Origin: Okapia johnstoni
Lineage: Eukaryota; Chordata; Mammalia; Artiodactyla; Giraffidae
Length of the DNA: 64,000 bases
Direction: 5' to 3'
Assembly (NCBI GenBank): GCA_024291935.2
Contig: CM044326.1
Span: 34,037,948 to 34,101,947, forward strand
The notes beneath the pieces were generated by a model, which worked only from the letters and a program-made list of their open reading frames with translations, made no database searches and was not told the DNA's origin. Position numbers and translations under genes: made by a program. Positions 52,301 through 64,000 of this stretch are shown here, piece by piece (the stretch's first letter is position 1; each line of letters starts with the position of its first letter).

Positions 52301-55300
52301 ACACAGTCCTGATGTAATCAGAACTTGTACAAAGACGAACAGGACTGAGTTCATCACCACATAGAAACCGCCACTTTACGTCTCTTCCTCCCCAGTACAC
52401 TGTCGTCATTAGCAATGAAAAAGCAGACCCACACCCCTCTGGGGTGCTCCACGCAAGGCTGAGTGCTGACCTGGGCAACCCCCTCCCACCAGCAGGTCTT
52501 ACTCTGAAGGAGGTGGCACGGTCTGGGAGCTCATCAGACGTGCCAGACACTCAACAGAGACCATCAGATACTCCAAGACCCGGCAGAGACAGGGGTGACA
52601 CTGCAGGGAAAAGGCTGAAGCCCGCCCTGAAGGACCGCAGAAAGCAGTCTCAGGCTAGCACTCCTGAAGGGAGGTCAGACGGGCAGGGTCCGGCCTTTCT
52701 CCTGAGCTGGGCTCCACTGGCACAGCAGCCAGGGTTTTGTTGTGGCCAGGATGGCCCCGAGGGCAGGGCTCACCGCCAATGCCCAAGAAGAACTGGGCGG
52801 ACTGAGGGCCAGACCAGGAGGGGAAGGCTGCCAGCATCTCTAACGGAAGGTGTGAATCTGACAAGTTCACCTCTTAGAAAACATAAAAAATTACAAAGAT
52901 GACAAAGCTACCAGTGAGCACTGGGACTCACAGGTTATGTTTTCCCATCGTTTTTGTACTTCTCTCTGTCCCAATTTTTTGTATAAACAAGTATTTAAAA
53001 CTTTTATACAATGGGCAGAAAAATCACTTTTTAAGATGCCCTCTATTCCCAGATAGAAATTTTCATCCATCTTTGGTCTAACGTGGATTTCTAGAACTTC
53101 ATTTCCACTCACCCACCCACCTATCTGTCCACCCAAACATTTCCTCTACTCTCACATACCAGACACCTGCAGAAAGGAGGCAAAGGCAAGAGTAATCAGT
53201 ACTGTTGTGTGTGTACACATGTGTGTACGCGTATCACAAGGGGCTGAGAAGCCCTCAGATGAGTAAGACAGACAGACAGACACCTCAGTCAGGATCAACA
53301 GTCCCCATCACCTGTCTGACAAGTGTTCATTCTCTGATTGTGCTGCCCTGCTCTTACCCTCTTGTTCTGGAAAATTATTTGTGCTTCTCCTTCAAAACTG
53401 CTGCTAACCTCACCTCCCAAGCAGCTTTTCCTCCAACCCCTGGTGAAAGGAACCTCCGGGTTCCCCGTGCGCGCAACTTCCCCGAGCTCTCCCCAGGGCT
53501 GGCACTCCAGGCCCTCTGCTGACCTCTCCTCCTCACCACACCTCCAGCTGGGGACCGCGTCTATCCACTTTCTGGCTGAGGAGACGATGGAACAGACCCA
53601 CACCCTGAGGGCAGGAAAGCCCAGAGCTGCTGTCTGTGCTCTGGGCACTCAGGTTCAAGGGCCTATGTTCTTAGCCACTGCACTCTGAGTCTGTAAATTT
53701 CATGGTAATAAAATGACTGTTGTAAATGCCCCTCTGCAGGCAATGAACAGATGGCCGGAGCCTTGGAGTATAAACAGGGCTCAGTCCTAGACATGTCCAG
53801 GACGCAGCAGACCTGTCTTTGCTGTTACTGTGCTTTCTCTACAGACCTGCCATCTAATCTCAGGGACGTGATTACTATCTCCATGCTGACCGCTCCCACA
53901 TTTACCTCTAGTCTGGAGCTCCAGATCCACGTACCCAACCACCTCTGGCCTCTCGAGCTTGACAAGCAGGAAAAGGAACTCTGGCCTTCGCTCTGCTCCA
54001 GCACCCACTCCCCTTCCTCTCATCCAGTGCGCCAAGCGAGCCGGAAACCCAGCATCTGCTCATCCAGCTCTCCAACTCCGTCCCCAAGACGGAGCCAGAG
54101 TCATTTGCAAAAACACCAAGCAGACCGCCTCCAGCTCCCTTGTGCGCGATCCCACCCCCACCACGCAGGCCACGCGGCAAGCCGGGCCAGGCCCTCACTC
54201 CACAGCCCTCTCCCAGGTCTCCTGGCCCCAGGCTCATTCCCTCAGGGGCCTGCCCCTGCTCTCCCTTCTGCAGGAACGCTCCAGCTCCAGCTCCGTACCT
54301 GGGGGGCCTTCTCACGCTAGGCGAGGCTCAAAGCACACCACTTCCTCCGAGATGTTCCCCACGTCCCTGTCCATCAGGCCGCTGTGTCTGTCTCTCTCCG
54401 TCAGGCCCACTGTCTCCTCTGACATCACAAGTCACCACCACGTGCCGTGTGTGTGTGGGTGTGGGTGTGTGGGTGGGTGGGTGTGGATGTGTGGTGCTGT
54501 TCACACTTCTCCCCCCTCTCTGGAGGGAAGATACAGGGAAAGTGTTCTCCACACGCGGTCGGCCCCCAAGGTCTGCGGAATGAATGAGGAAGTGGCCCCA
54601 ACTCCAGGTCAAGTCCTCGCTCTCACCTGGACAGTCACTAGAGCCTCCTCACTCATCTTGCCATCTTCATTCCAATCCAGCTTCCCCAACTGCTGACAAG
54701 AGTTCTAAAAGAACACATTTGATCCTGTCACTCCCTTCATTAAGTAAAGCCCCAGAGGTTGCCCCACGGCCTCCAGAGTCAGATCCGAATCTCTCAGCAT
54801 GTCCCGAGAGGCTTTTACAGCCTGGTCCCAGATCCCCTGTCCAGCTTCCCCTCCGGCCACTCCAAGGTCTACGCACTGCGGTCCGGACACATTTCTCTGC
54901 CCCGTGATCCTCCACATGCTAAGTTGTTTTCTCCAGCTTCGAAGGCCTTTCATCCTCCTCCAACTCCTCTGCATCTTTTAAACCCAGGTCAAATGTCGCC
55001 TTCCGGAAGCTTTCTCAAACTTCCCCCACTGAATTTTTGTTCTTACTTTATGACATCTGGTACATCCTGAAGAGTGCGGTTAACACCCCCTCTCAGTACT
55101 TTGTTCATAACACACGCTCCACATCCTCCCTGTCCATCTCACAGAACAGTGAGCTCCGGAGGTGACAAGGCCCATATGGCAACCAGCTATGATGGGGCTT
55201 ACCATCCATGGCCAATCTATGGCCAGTAAGGACTCGTGGAATTAACTTCCAGATACAAGCATATCATCAAATTGCTGCTGGGTCTGGACAACTCACTTAC

Positions 55301-57561
55301 CCTCTCTCTAATTCCTTGTCTGCACAGTGGAGACAGCAGCCTGCCCTCCCGTGCAGAGGAAGCAGGTAATATACTCGGAAACCTCCAAGTCTCACACGAA
55401 TGCAAAGCACGGCCTAATGACTGCTTCGACCACCATCCCTGGCACCCTCTGAGAAACAAACCTCCGATGACCCTGTCTCTGAGACATCCTGACCGAAATC
55501 TGATGAGAATGCTATCCATACGGCCAAAGAACACCCTCACTGTGAAGAGCAATCAGTTTCAGCCTCGAGCTGTAAATGCCAGGTTGGCATTAAACCACAC
55601 ACAATCCTCTCACTTTGAACAGCCACTTTCCAAATAAAATGTACAAAGAGTAGGAGGTAACTCCGCTTCACTCCCAGAGGGTGGGGAGCTGCTTTCTGGC
55701 CCGTGGCTCCCGGCTGTTCTGAGTAAGGAACGGGGCAAGCTGATGCTTCCCAGCACTCTCAGGGCCCCGGGGCCTCTGCTGCAACCCGCCCCCCCCGCGC
55801 CCCCCCCCCCCCAGCAACGGCACACAAATCCTTCTTGTTCTCCAAGAGGCATTCTGTGCCATCCACAGCTGGGTGGCCTCCCAACCTTGTTTACCAACCA
55901 CCCTTTACATGGCTCCAATCCCCTCCCCCTAGAAAGCACATCCCCACCTAAACACAAACGGAACCCCACAAGGATGCCAAATTCACCATTTCTATTAAGA
56001 ATGCAAACAAGTATAGTTTTGTGTCCCCACTCTCCCCACCACCACCCTCCCCGCAAAATCATCCAGCTACTTAGAAATCACTCCCTCAGACGCTGTTAAT
56101 AAAACATTTAGGGAAACAGAATAATTTTCTGCTTAAGATTTTTTTTTTTTTTAACAGAAAATGGGATTAAATACTTTTCCTCTCTAGTTTGTCAATCTAG
56201 ATGGCAAGTTTTGTTCCAGTCAACCCAGATGAAACTACAAGAGGAGATGGCATGGTTCGAAAGATTTCACCAAATCCATTGGCAAAGTCCAACAGGAGCA
56301 CTGTGGATGGATACTGGATATACATGGGCAGCATATACCATAGGGACTGCAAAAGAATCACAATTTTAACTGCAATCTGTCAAGTGGAGTATTAGTTCCC
56401 AAACAAAATTATTTCTTAAAAACCAGGATCTATGATGTACTTCTGTTTCAAGTTAATAACTTTAAGACCATGCACCCATGCAAAACCTCCTGCCCTTCCT
56501 GACAGGGGTGCATGTGACCTGCCCTCATTACCCCAGGGCTGAGGGTACAAGGAGACTGCAAGCCAGAGCCTCTAACTCAGCAAGCTGACCTCATCCATTC
56601 CATTTACTAGGAAAGTCACACTGAAACAACGGAGGAAGTGCGTCAAATATGTAACGGCAATACTTGGGACTGAAAAGCCACTCCAACAGCTTTTAAAGAT
56701 ATAATCTATCTGGCAACTTCCAACTGCCCATGTTTAAAGGTTCTGACATGATCCTGAACAGACAGCTCAGATCTCTAGGGCTCCTTCAAGAATGAGACTG
56801 GAGACACCAGGAATCCCAGCACACAGCACAACACAGGCAGGAGCTGTGCCATGCCAGCCAGTCTCAAGTGCCAGGACTTCTAACCACATCAGAGGTGATT
56901 TTAGAGCAAATGCTTCCAAGAGCAAGAGAGCAAATTCTCAGATGTATGCCTGTCAAACATACACATCAAAACTTTATCTACCATTTGCGAAACCTAAGGA
57001 AATTATTAGCAAGTTCTTTGATCTGCATGAAATTTTCTGGCGATGTGAATACAGTCTAGAATTCTTTATCTTATTTAAATTATAAAGATCAAGCTATTAG
57101 TCTCATCCTTATCTCCATTATAAAAACAATTTTTCTTAAAACATCTGCTATAGATACCTGAACACAAAAAAACACACAAAAAACAGTTAGCCCGATAAAG
57201 AACAGGTAAAAGTCAACAAGTTAACACACCACATTTAATCTTGGGTAATACTAGGTAGGACAGCTGAGGATGGAAAATGGGCTTCACTCACAGAGTAAAA
57301 TTACAAGGCCCATGCTCTCGGTAAGAACGTATACATTCTTATAGGGGTTCTTAACAGCTAAGACAGGGTGCTACTTACTTCCTCATTAAATAGTTTGCTA
57401 GTTTCTTTTTTGATTGGGTCTATAAGCTGGACTTGGCCTGCGGAAAAGCCCACTAGGAGAGAGACACTTTCTGCTGTGGCTGTTAGGTGGTTGAAGTCAT
57501 GACAAGTAGGCTGTGTTCCTTTGTATATCCTTTTATCTATTGGTTTACTCAAGTCAGCAGC
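45097..57561 (-). CDS. WDR20: WDR20, residues 84-569 (two coding exons, 5' partial)
   Basis: WDR20 is a WD40 beta-propeller protein that, with WDR48/UAF1, binds and activates the deubiquitinases USP12 and USP46; it also shuttles and affects USP12 localisation (known for the family). The two exons (57561-57379 and 46374-45097) join in phase 0 and give residues 84-569, matching the 569-residue human form in length. Blade-like segments are visible at about 229-250, 266-292 (ending VTVW), 368-383 (LCLWDL) and 540-558. A long Ser/Pro/Gly-rich and then His/Lys-rich insert (about 395-500) splits the last blades, as in the family. The first coding exon, about 83 residues, lies past 64000. Codon use in the last exon is very CpG-rich. 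Confidence 0.96.
45109..45115 (-). promoter_or_regulatory. Strong splice donor inside the WDR20 coding end
   Basis: Minus-strand sequence AAAGTG|GTAAGT falls exactly after the Val564 codon. If used, the last five residues are replaced by a downstream exon. Human WDR20 has annotated isoforms with a different C-terminus after this Val (from memory), which fits. Confidence 0.55.
46550..46630 (-). repeat. L2-like fragment
   Basis: gtcattcagcaaaccctgct then ctgcaccaggcgcagg resembles a reversed L2 3' end; short and weak. Confidence 0.35.
48397..48425. repeat. 12 bp direct repeat
   Basis: accacctgcaaa occurs twice in a row, followed by a partial third (accaccc). Confidence 0.85.
48690..49190 (-). 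repeat. L1M-type LINE fragment
   Basis: Antisense L1M wording: cagtcataattcacatataa at the start; tagtggaatagctgggtcag and acgctcactcccaccagcag at the end. Confidence 0.6.
53860..54335 (+). repeat. L2-like LINE block
   Basis: Wording such as agtctggagctccagatcca and caagccgggcc in a C/T-rich context resembles an old L2 body. Divergence is high, so the call is tentative. Confidence 0.35.
54440..54502. repeat. GT/GGTG-rich microsatellite
   Basis: gtgtgtgtgtgggtgtgggt followed by gggtgggtgggtgtgg. Confidence 0.9.
54690..55170 (+). repeat. L2-like LINE 3' block
   Basis: Order gatcctgtcactcccttcat, aaagccccagaggttgcccc, caggtcaaatgtcgccttcc and the final cacacgctccacatcc fits an L2 end. Confidence 0.5.
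55240..55340 (-). repeat. MIR SINE fragment
   Basis: ctggacaactcacttaccct then ttgtctgcacagtggagaca reads as a reversed MIR. Confidence 0.5.
55786..55814. repeat. C-rich homopolymer run
   Basis: cccccccgcgcc followed by 12 or more C; on the minus strand this is a G run. Confidence 0.9.
56197..56346 (-). other. Candidate alternative terminal exon of WDR20
   Basis: On the minus strand a good acceptor (gattcttttgcag) is followed by 49 sense codons and TAG, open in phase 0, the phase in which the WDR20 exon at 57379-57561 ends. The peptide would begin SLWYMLPMYIQYPS and end GLTGTKLAI. A run of 14 A (minus strand) lies about 50 bases after the stop. I do not recognise the peptide. An open run of this length arises by chance roughly one time in ten, so this is a candidate only. 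A plus-strand frame of 64 codons overlaps it and is probably incidental. Confidence 0.25.
57379..57561 (-). CDS. WDR20: WDR20 coding exon (residues 84-144)
   Basis: The acceptor on the minus strand is ttctcctccag and the donor is gtaagt. It encodes AADLSKPIDKRIYKGTQPTC, then HDFNHLTATAESVSLLVGFS, then AGQVQLIDPIKKETSKLFNE and E. These 61 codons are in phase 0 at both ends and match the second block of human WDR20 as I recall it. This is an early propeller blade. Confidence 0.97.
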
Positions 57562-57974
57562 CTGGAGGAGAAAGAGAAAAATACACACGGTAAACAGCAC
57601 ATTGAGATGAGAACTCTAAGTTACACTATTTTATACTCCATTTTGATGTTCAATCTTAAAAATTAAAATATTGAAATATTTTAATTTTTATAAAATTTTT
57701 TTTGCAGTTTTCAGCATTTTATAAAAGCACTTTCACATACCTCGGCCAATATGATATTGTTAGACTATCCATAATATGTTTATAACTGTTACTCTTGCAA
57801 CTTATTCTTCTTCACATATGTTTAATGAAGACTCCTGGACTTTAGGAGGAAAACATCCTTGAGATACTAAATTCAGTGTTTGTAAAACGTATTTCAAGCA
57901 TTTTCTAACCACTTAAAAGCTTGGCTTTCAAATACAGCTCCAGCACCTACAAGCTCATTGGTGAGTTTACCTGC

Positions 57975-58200
57975 AGCCCAGTCGTTCTCAAAGTGTGGTC
58001 CCCAGACCAGCGGAGGCAGCAGCAGCATCACCTGGAAACTCAGAGATGCACCTTCTCCAGCCCCAACCCAGACCAAATGCATCAAACCACCAGGGTGGGC
58101 GGGTGGGCCCAGGAAGCTGTAGATACAACAGTCTCCCAGGTGACCCTGACGCCTGCTCAGGCTGTGGACCAGGACTGCGGCCAGTTACACGGAGGCAGTG
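57975..58200 (+). repeat. MER5-type hAT DNA-transposon relic
   Basis: cgttctcaaagtgtggtccc, cagcatcacctggaaactca, then caccagggtgggcgggtggg and tgaccctgacgcctgctcag match the MER5A order. Confidence 0.75.
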
Positions 58201-58269
58201 ACTCCTGCACTGGGTCACCGTCTCTTCTGCGTTAGCTTTCAGGTGACTTTCACTCATGGAACCCACACT

Positions 58270-58400
58270 CCAAGTCTGGTACAGGCATCATCTTAATCCT
58301 TATCATAATGCTTCAAAAGAGACCACATTTCCCCCCATTTTACAGACGAGAAAACAAGTTCAGGGAAGTTAAATAACCCAGCCGAGGTCCCCGTACCTAC
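58270..58400 (+). repeat. MIR SINE fragment
   Basis: tccttatcataatgcttcaa, ccccattttacagacgagaa, then gggaagttaaataaccca. Confidence 0.65.
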
Positions 58401-60053
58401 TGAAGAAGTGGAAGGGCCAGATATGAGCCCAAGCCTGCTTTACCGTAAAGGGGGCGGGGAGAAAACACCCAGTACACTCCAAAGTCTGACTTCGGACTTG
58501 GGCTAAACACGATTTCTCAAAGTGCCTCCCTCTTTAAAAGCAGGATCTTTTTCTTCCTGAGAAACCTTCTGTGCAATCCAGTATGCTGGGCGGTCACTGA
58601 TGAATGAAAGTGACCAGCCCCTTCCCCTGCTATCGGAGAATCATCAGTGGAGACAATCAAATGCCTCCTTGAGACACCCATTTTGGCCCCGTATGCGAGT
58701 CTGGGGCTCACAGCCCTGGTTCCTATGGACCAGCCCGACTGTGGGGTCTGAAGTTCTCGTTCTTCCAAAGAGGCCTGGGACAGTGACTGGGTATTCCAGG
58801 TCTGTCAGATTGCAAATAGTGTGTAAACAAGAGGACCTTACGATGACAGGCTCAGAACCCGAGCAATGGGCAGTCTGGACCCAAGTGGTACGAGTGCCCC
58901 AGGAACCCTAGGGCAAAGGAGTGAAGACGCACACGGAGGACTCTCCCTGCCTCAGCTCAGCTGGAGGGGGGAAGCACCTTTCTTCCCAACCCCAGGGCGC
59001 TGTCCGCAGGATGAGGTAAGCAGATGGTGGTCTACAGAAGGAAGCCCCGACTCTGGAGCAAGGAGAAGCGGGGCCGTGCACGGGGCCTGAGGGTCCTGTG
59101 ACGTGTGATGAGGCGGGTGCACGGCAGAGGTAGGGGGTGGGGGTCCGGACAGGAGCCCCCTTGCCACAGACAGGACAGGACAGCTGGCGGTAAGCAGCTC
59201 CTGGGCTCAGCCCAAAGAAGGGAAAGAGAAGTCGAGGCTAAGGGAACAACTCGGCAAATGACCGCAGAGCAAGGAAACTGCAACAAAAGTAAAAACAGCT
59301 CAAAATATAAGATACACTGACGGCAAGAGTCAAAATCAAATCTGAAATTAGAACCGCTAAATTATTCCATGATCTCTATGTCGGCATATGCAACGACTGA
59401 GACTTCTTTTTTTCAGTTTGTTTAAGAAACTACCCCATGAAAGAATATACACAAAATTATGCACCAAAACATAAAAAACAATTCAGAGGCAAGCCAAATG
59501 TTAACAGAGAAAACAAACTAATACAAATTAAATGAGCAAAAGAAATAGTGATTCTCAGAAGAACAGAGGAAGTTTAAAGCACCACTTTTTCTAAATATTG
59601 CTACTAGTTTTAAACTCATGGATCCCTCACAATGTCAGCCTCAGTTCTTGGAATAGTTCTTTCGTATTCGTGCCCCTAGTAGGGAACCTTACTGAAAGAT
59701 GTTGTCTGTCATTAGATCACATAAACGTACATCTAAAGTATTTTAAATGCCGACTGATAAACAACTTTTACTCTCGAATGATGTAAGTATTCCAAAAGCG
59801 TCCTATTTACTAATTTGCTTAACAAAGTTTCTTCCTAGATTATTGCTTTCAAAGTGTACCAGACCATGAGTAGCCTGCTAGTCTGCCGTCAAAATTAAGT
59901 AGAGATTGAGAATAAGCATTAAGAATGGCAATGTGACAGTGATTTCATACCCGCTGAATCTAATAACAAAAAATTCAAGTTTGCATTCTAAGCGTCTTTT
60001 TCATTCTCTTTTCCTAGTGATCCTTATTTGATTTTACAAAGGCATCAGTCCAG

Positions 60054-60275
60054 GGCTTTCCTGGTGGTCCTGTGGTTAAGCATCTGCCTGCCAATAACGG
60101 GGGCACGAGTTCAATCTCTGATTCAGGAAGATCCCACGCGCCACGGAGCAACCAAGCCTGCACACCACAGCTCCTGAGCCACGACTCCCGAGACCGCCTG
60201 CGGCAGCTGCTGAACCCTGCACTGCTGGAGCCCGTGCTCCTCACCAATCAGCCACCGTGATGAGAGGCCTGTGCG
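60054..60275 (+). repeat. CHR-type SINE
   Basis: Head gggctttcctggtggtcctg, gttcaatctctgattcagga, agatcccacgcgccacggag, then cacaccacagctcctgagcc and a CpG-bearing tail. This is the longest CHR-type copy here. Confidence 0.87.
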
Positions 60276-60919
60276 GCGCGACAGAAAACCAAGAGGAGCC
60301 CCTGCTCACTGCAATTTTCAACACTGGTCCTTTCAACGCTGGTGGGAGCAGCTCTGTCCCAGGGGCACAGACGCAGGCCGAGGCCCAAGGACACAGCCAG
60401 CACGTCTCTCCCCTGAGGTCGCTGCCCCCTCAAGCCCCCAGAGGCACCGACGGCCCCGGAGCAGCGGACCCCAGCCAGGCCGCGTGTCACTCACACCAGC
60501 ACAACTCCTGTGGCCTCCAAGTGACGACAAAGTGCCCAACGACACGGAATCATCCCTCCCAGAAACCTGGGAGCTCCAGCCGTGGTGCCTGAGCTCTCTG
60601 AAGCCTGAACCCAGGTGAGCGGAGAGTCGGGACCACCAGCTCCTGCCCTCATTTCCAGCTGCACCATTGCCTCCAGCTCACCTCATCCTCTTCCCTCTGA
60701 CGGCCAGTCACCGAGTTCTGTCTCTTCTTCCCACTCCTGGGTTACTATCTTCGTTCCTCTTCTTCCCCCTCCTTTTTTCTGGCAAGTGGGGTCAGGGTGC
60801 GAACTCTGAACCCACCGACCTTTCAGTAACAGTGCCAGTGACCTGAGCCAGCCACCCCTCCCCCATGGGGTCATCAGCCCCTGCTACATGATTTCCCAGG
60901 TTAAGACAGTCTAACAGAA

Positions 60920-61110
60920 GGAGAAAGAGCCTACACTTTGGAACCAGGAAGGCCTGGGTTCAAACCGTGCCTTCCCAAGAGTTGACAGGGTGGCCCTGGG
61001 CAAGGTGCTCGTCACCCCTCTCACAGCCGCGGAGAACAAAGCCCCCCAGCTCCCCTGCAGGGCCAAGGAGAGGCACACGGATGACGGATGTAAAGCACCC
61101 AGCACACATG
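60920..61110 (-). repeat. MIR SINE fragment
   Basis: tttggaaccaggaaggcctg-ggttcaaac then gccctgggcaaggtgctcgt is a reversed MIR. Confidence 0.6.
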
Positions 61111-61259
61111 AGCACTCAAACGTCGTCGCTACCAGTCTTGGTTTATCCTGCTCACATCCTACCTGGGGGCAGTGTTTCGGGGGCTCCCTAATTCCCTTCA
61201 CGTCAGAACAGGACAACACCCAGCAGTCCTGCCCTTGACTCCTCCCTAACAGCCACAGC

Positions 61260-61390
61260 AACTTCGGTCCACTGAACACTTCCTGTGCACCAGGAACTTG
61301 ACACTTAGCATCGCGTCACCCCACAGAGTCCGCGCTTATACCGTCGTAGTTTACCGCTGAGGAACCTGGGAGGGAAGGAAGGAGTCGAGG
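61260..61390 (+). repeat. MIR SINE fragment
   Basis: ctgaacacttcctgtgcacc then tttaccgctgaggaacctgg follows MIR. Confidence 0.55.
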
Positions 61391-64000
61391 GCCGTGTCCC
61401 AGCACTCAGCTCATCCTCCGTCCACCCGTGTGGAGTCTGGGGCGGGCAGATGGCCCCTCTTTCCTGGCTTGAGTTGCCCTCGTGGTAGGGATAGTCTCGT
61501 TTACCCCTGTTCGCAGGAATCTTATCCATCAGGACATGTCCCATCACCTCCAGCAAGCATTTTCCCAACTACCACTTCCCAGGTTGGCTCCTCTATCTCA
61601 ACTCTCAAGTACTTAGTTCATTACACAAAATTCAGTATTTAATCACTTATATTACCACAGTGTTACTTCATGTCTGTTATCATCGCTTACAATTAAAAAT
61701 TATAATAAAAACTCCCTTAAAAAGCAGAACTTCTTTATTAAACAGTTACCACTGTATTATTCCACAAAATTACTTCTGTTTTTCAGCTTTCTGGTAAATC
61801 CTTCATAGATAGGTTACAGATACTTTTTTTAGTGCTTCTGCATCCTAATTATTACCAATTACCTAAATTTTTAAATGTCAATTTATAGCAGAACCATTTA
61901 AAAGTCTTACCAATTTTAAGAACTGGCAAGAATTCTAAGAACTGATAAGAACATTTGGTTATTCAGCTCCAATAGAGTATAGTATTTGTCACAAAAGGTC
62001 AGTATCTGTTTAATGAATGGAACTGCAATTGTTCCAGATTTTTCAATAGTAAAATTAAATTTCATCATTATGCTCGTTAGTTTCTGCATAAGGAGTTACT
62101 GACTACAAATAATTTATCAGTGTCTCATTCTCAACAGAAGAAATCTACATGATGGTTTAAACAATTCCTACTACAGAAACAGAGCTGATTAACCAAAATC
62201 CTCGGTCTATAAATACAAACTTTAAAATGTTTTGTTTCTTTTTTCCTTGGACTTTTGATCCTTTAAAAATCCCTGGAATTCTCTTCATGATGAATACTGT
62301 CAAAATATGAAGTCAGCTGAGTCAGTTCAGCAAGGCACTAACAAGCATTTATCTTTCCAGAATCACAGAGGTCTGCAAAAGAAACAGTTCCAACTCACAC
62401 CTTCCCCCAGGCCCCTCCCTGGTCCACAGGAAGGCTGTGTGGCCAAGAGGAATGCGGAGGAGGGAGAGAACCAGCAATGCAAGGCCTCCCGCAGGTGGGC
62501 GCCCAATGCGGCCAATCCAGGAGCTCAGGGAAGGCACGCCTGGCCAAGCCCTCCTCAGGGGAGCCTAATGCTTGATACTCCTGAGTGCCCAGAAGCACTT
62601 GATGTGGTGTGGGAAATAATCTCAGAAAGTCCTCTTCTGAAAAAGGCACGCCAGATGATGGTGTATGGGGGGTGTGTAGGTAATAAAGGTAAAAAATGTC
62701 CCATTTTCCTTCCCCTTTTGAGAACCACCTCAGAGAAAACTAGTCTCACAGAACTTGCCAAAAGAGAGTCCAGTTACTGGCATATCTAAGCGCTGTCTGA
62801 TGCCCCCCGGACCAGACGCTCACCCTGTCTACACCAGGAATGGCTCCCCTCCCCGAGACCCCTCTCCCGAGCCTCAGGCCTGTGGCCTCTGCGGTGCCCC
62901 CCACCTGGCATCCCCACGCCGGCTCTGCACCCTCTGGCAGCCAGCCCCCCTCCAAGCCCAGGGGCAGCGTCCGTGGCTGGGCACCGGGCCCCTCCCCGCC
63001 CTGTCCCCACGCCTCCAGGTCATCCTCCACACTCGCCAGACTGATTCTCACGAAGACTCACGTCGCTCTCCCACTCAGGACCGCTGAAGCCCTGCCCGGC
63101 GTGCCAGTGACTAAACTCCTCAGCTGGCATCCACAGGCCAGGCATGGGCCATCCATGATGGGCCTCAACACACATGCCTGCAGAGGCACGTGTTCACAGG
63201 CCGTCTGGGCTCTTCACACCCTCCTGCCCTCCCTAGCATTCCTCTTTTCACTCAGAACACGCCCCCTTCCTCCCATCACACAAATGCTGCCCATGACAGG
63301 GCAGTGCCATTTCCCCCCGAGCCCACCCTGCGAGGCATTCTTTCGCTGGACCGCCACTGCGTGCTGATCCCCATGTACCACAATTGTTAGCGCTAACATG
63401 GGAACTGTATTCCATACACGGTGACAGTCCTTTTAAAAACAACAAAGTCAGAAGGCTGCTGACTCACTGACAGCCTGAATGGATTAATCCAAAATAGCTG
63501 GAGCCGTCCCAGTGACATCAAAGGTCTCCATTAAGCCATTTGAAAATCAAAGAACTGCCGTAGTGCTGTGCCCACTCCTGCTGACCACATCTCAGACAAC
63601 CAAAACAGGAGCCACGAGTGGACAAGGGATTACTTCCCAGGGCCACAGAGGATCATTGACTTGGAGCGAGTCCTATCTCCAGACTGGGGATTCAAAATAA
63701 ACCACATTATAGACTGTTCCCCTTTCTTTCCTGGGGAAGACTTTTAACCTAGTTAGGCTTGGGGTCTCGTGCCTGCGAGGGCTTAGTCCACAGTCTGGGG
63801 CGGGACCACACCCAGCTGGTCATCCTGGGGAAACACCTCCTGGCCACACGACTGAATAAAGGAGATGCAGACCACTCCGAGCTGAGACATACTTGCTTTG
63901 TGAACAAAGATCAATGTACTATTTAATACAAATCTTCTCCAACAAAGTGGAAAATAACCTGGGGCCCTAATGACAAAAATACCAAACAAGGATTTTTCAA

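Larger units (their letters stand above)
46375..57378 (-). other. WDR20: WDR20 intron between its last two coding exons (11 kb)
   Basis: Contents recognised: an L2-like piece, an L1M fragment (48690-49190), L2-like blocks with a GT-rich microsatellite between them (53860-55170), a C-rich run (55786-55814) and a candidate alternative exon (56197-56346). I can name nothing in 46640-48390, 49200-53850, 55340-55780 or 56400-57370. Confidence 0.8.
57562..64000 (-). other. WDR20: WDR20 upstream intron (3' part)
   Basis: No coding exon was recognised up to the window edge. It contains a MER5 relic, MIR pieces and one CHR-type SINE. The stretches 58450-60050, 60280-60910 and 61450-64000 hold nothing I can name, apart from L2-like wording near 63000-63300. 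Confidence 0.75.

Noticed and set aside
53959..54696. 245-codon plus-strand open frame
   Set aside because: Ser/Pro-rich translation of L2-like sequence and a GT microsatellite inside the WDR20 intron.
56201..56395. 64-codon plus-strand open frame over the candidate WDR20 exon
   Set aside because: No family recognised and no splice or start support. The minus-strand reading has a proper acceptor and the right phase, so it is preferred.

Overview
This window is nuclear genomic DNA of a ruminant, almost certainly a bovid. The evidence is the set of interspersed repeats: Bov-tA tRNA-derived SINEs, BovB LINE copies, an L1_BT-type 3' end and cetartiodactyl CHR-type SINEs, lying among older mammalian MIR, L2, L1M, MER20, MER5 and Tigger-like relics. 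No microbial features are present (operons, CRISPR arrays, insertion sequences), and I found no complete viral genome.

Two conserved protein-coding genes are arranged tail to tail. On the plus strand, about 1-34.1 kb holds MOK (MAPK/MAK/MRK overlapping kinase, also called RAGE-1). Eleven of its coding exons are here; the first coding exon, which should carry only about 7 coding bases, lies upstream. The exons splice in phase into a predicted 418-residue kinase with intact glycine loop, Lys33, HRD, DFG, TEY and APE motifs. On the minus strand, about 44.4-64 kb holds WDR20, the WD40 partner of the USP12/USP46 deubiquitinases. Its last coding exon (residues 145-569) and the exon before it (84-144) are here; the first coding exon (about 83 residues) lies beyond the right edge. 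The gene pair matches the WDR20/MOK neighbourhood of human 14q32.3.

Layout: 1-6.5 kb is MOK intron 1 with SINEs, a BovB 3' end, an LTR-like relic and an L1M/CHR nest. 6.5-28.8 kb holds MOK exons 2-6 with long, repeat-rich introns, including a 2.3 kb broken BovB and an inverted duplication at 22.1-23.1 kb. 28.8-33.7 kb is GC-rich and holds the compact exons 7-12. 34-44 kb lies between the genes: G-rich tandem repeats, a 34-35 bp minisatellite, and AT-rich islands that may be distal 3' UTR of WDR20. 44.4-46.4 kb is the 3' UTR and last coding exon of WDR20. 46.4-57.4 and 57.6-64 kb are WDR20 introns.

I see no new multi-gene system. The observations most worth checking are the inverted duplication at 22109-22246/22950-23089, a candidate in-phase alternative terminal exon of WDR20 at 56197-56346, a strong splice donor inside the WDR20 coding end, a NAGNAG acceptor in the MOK kinase domain, and read-through of MOK intron 9.
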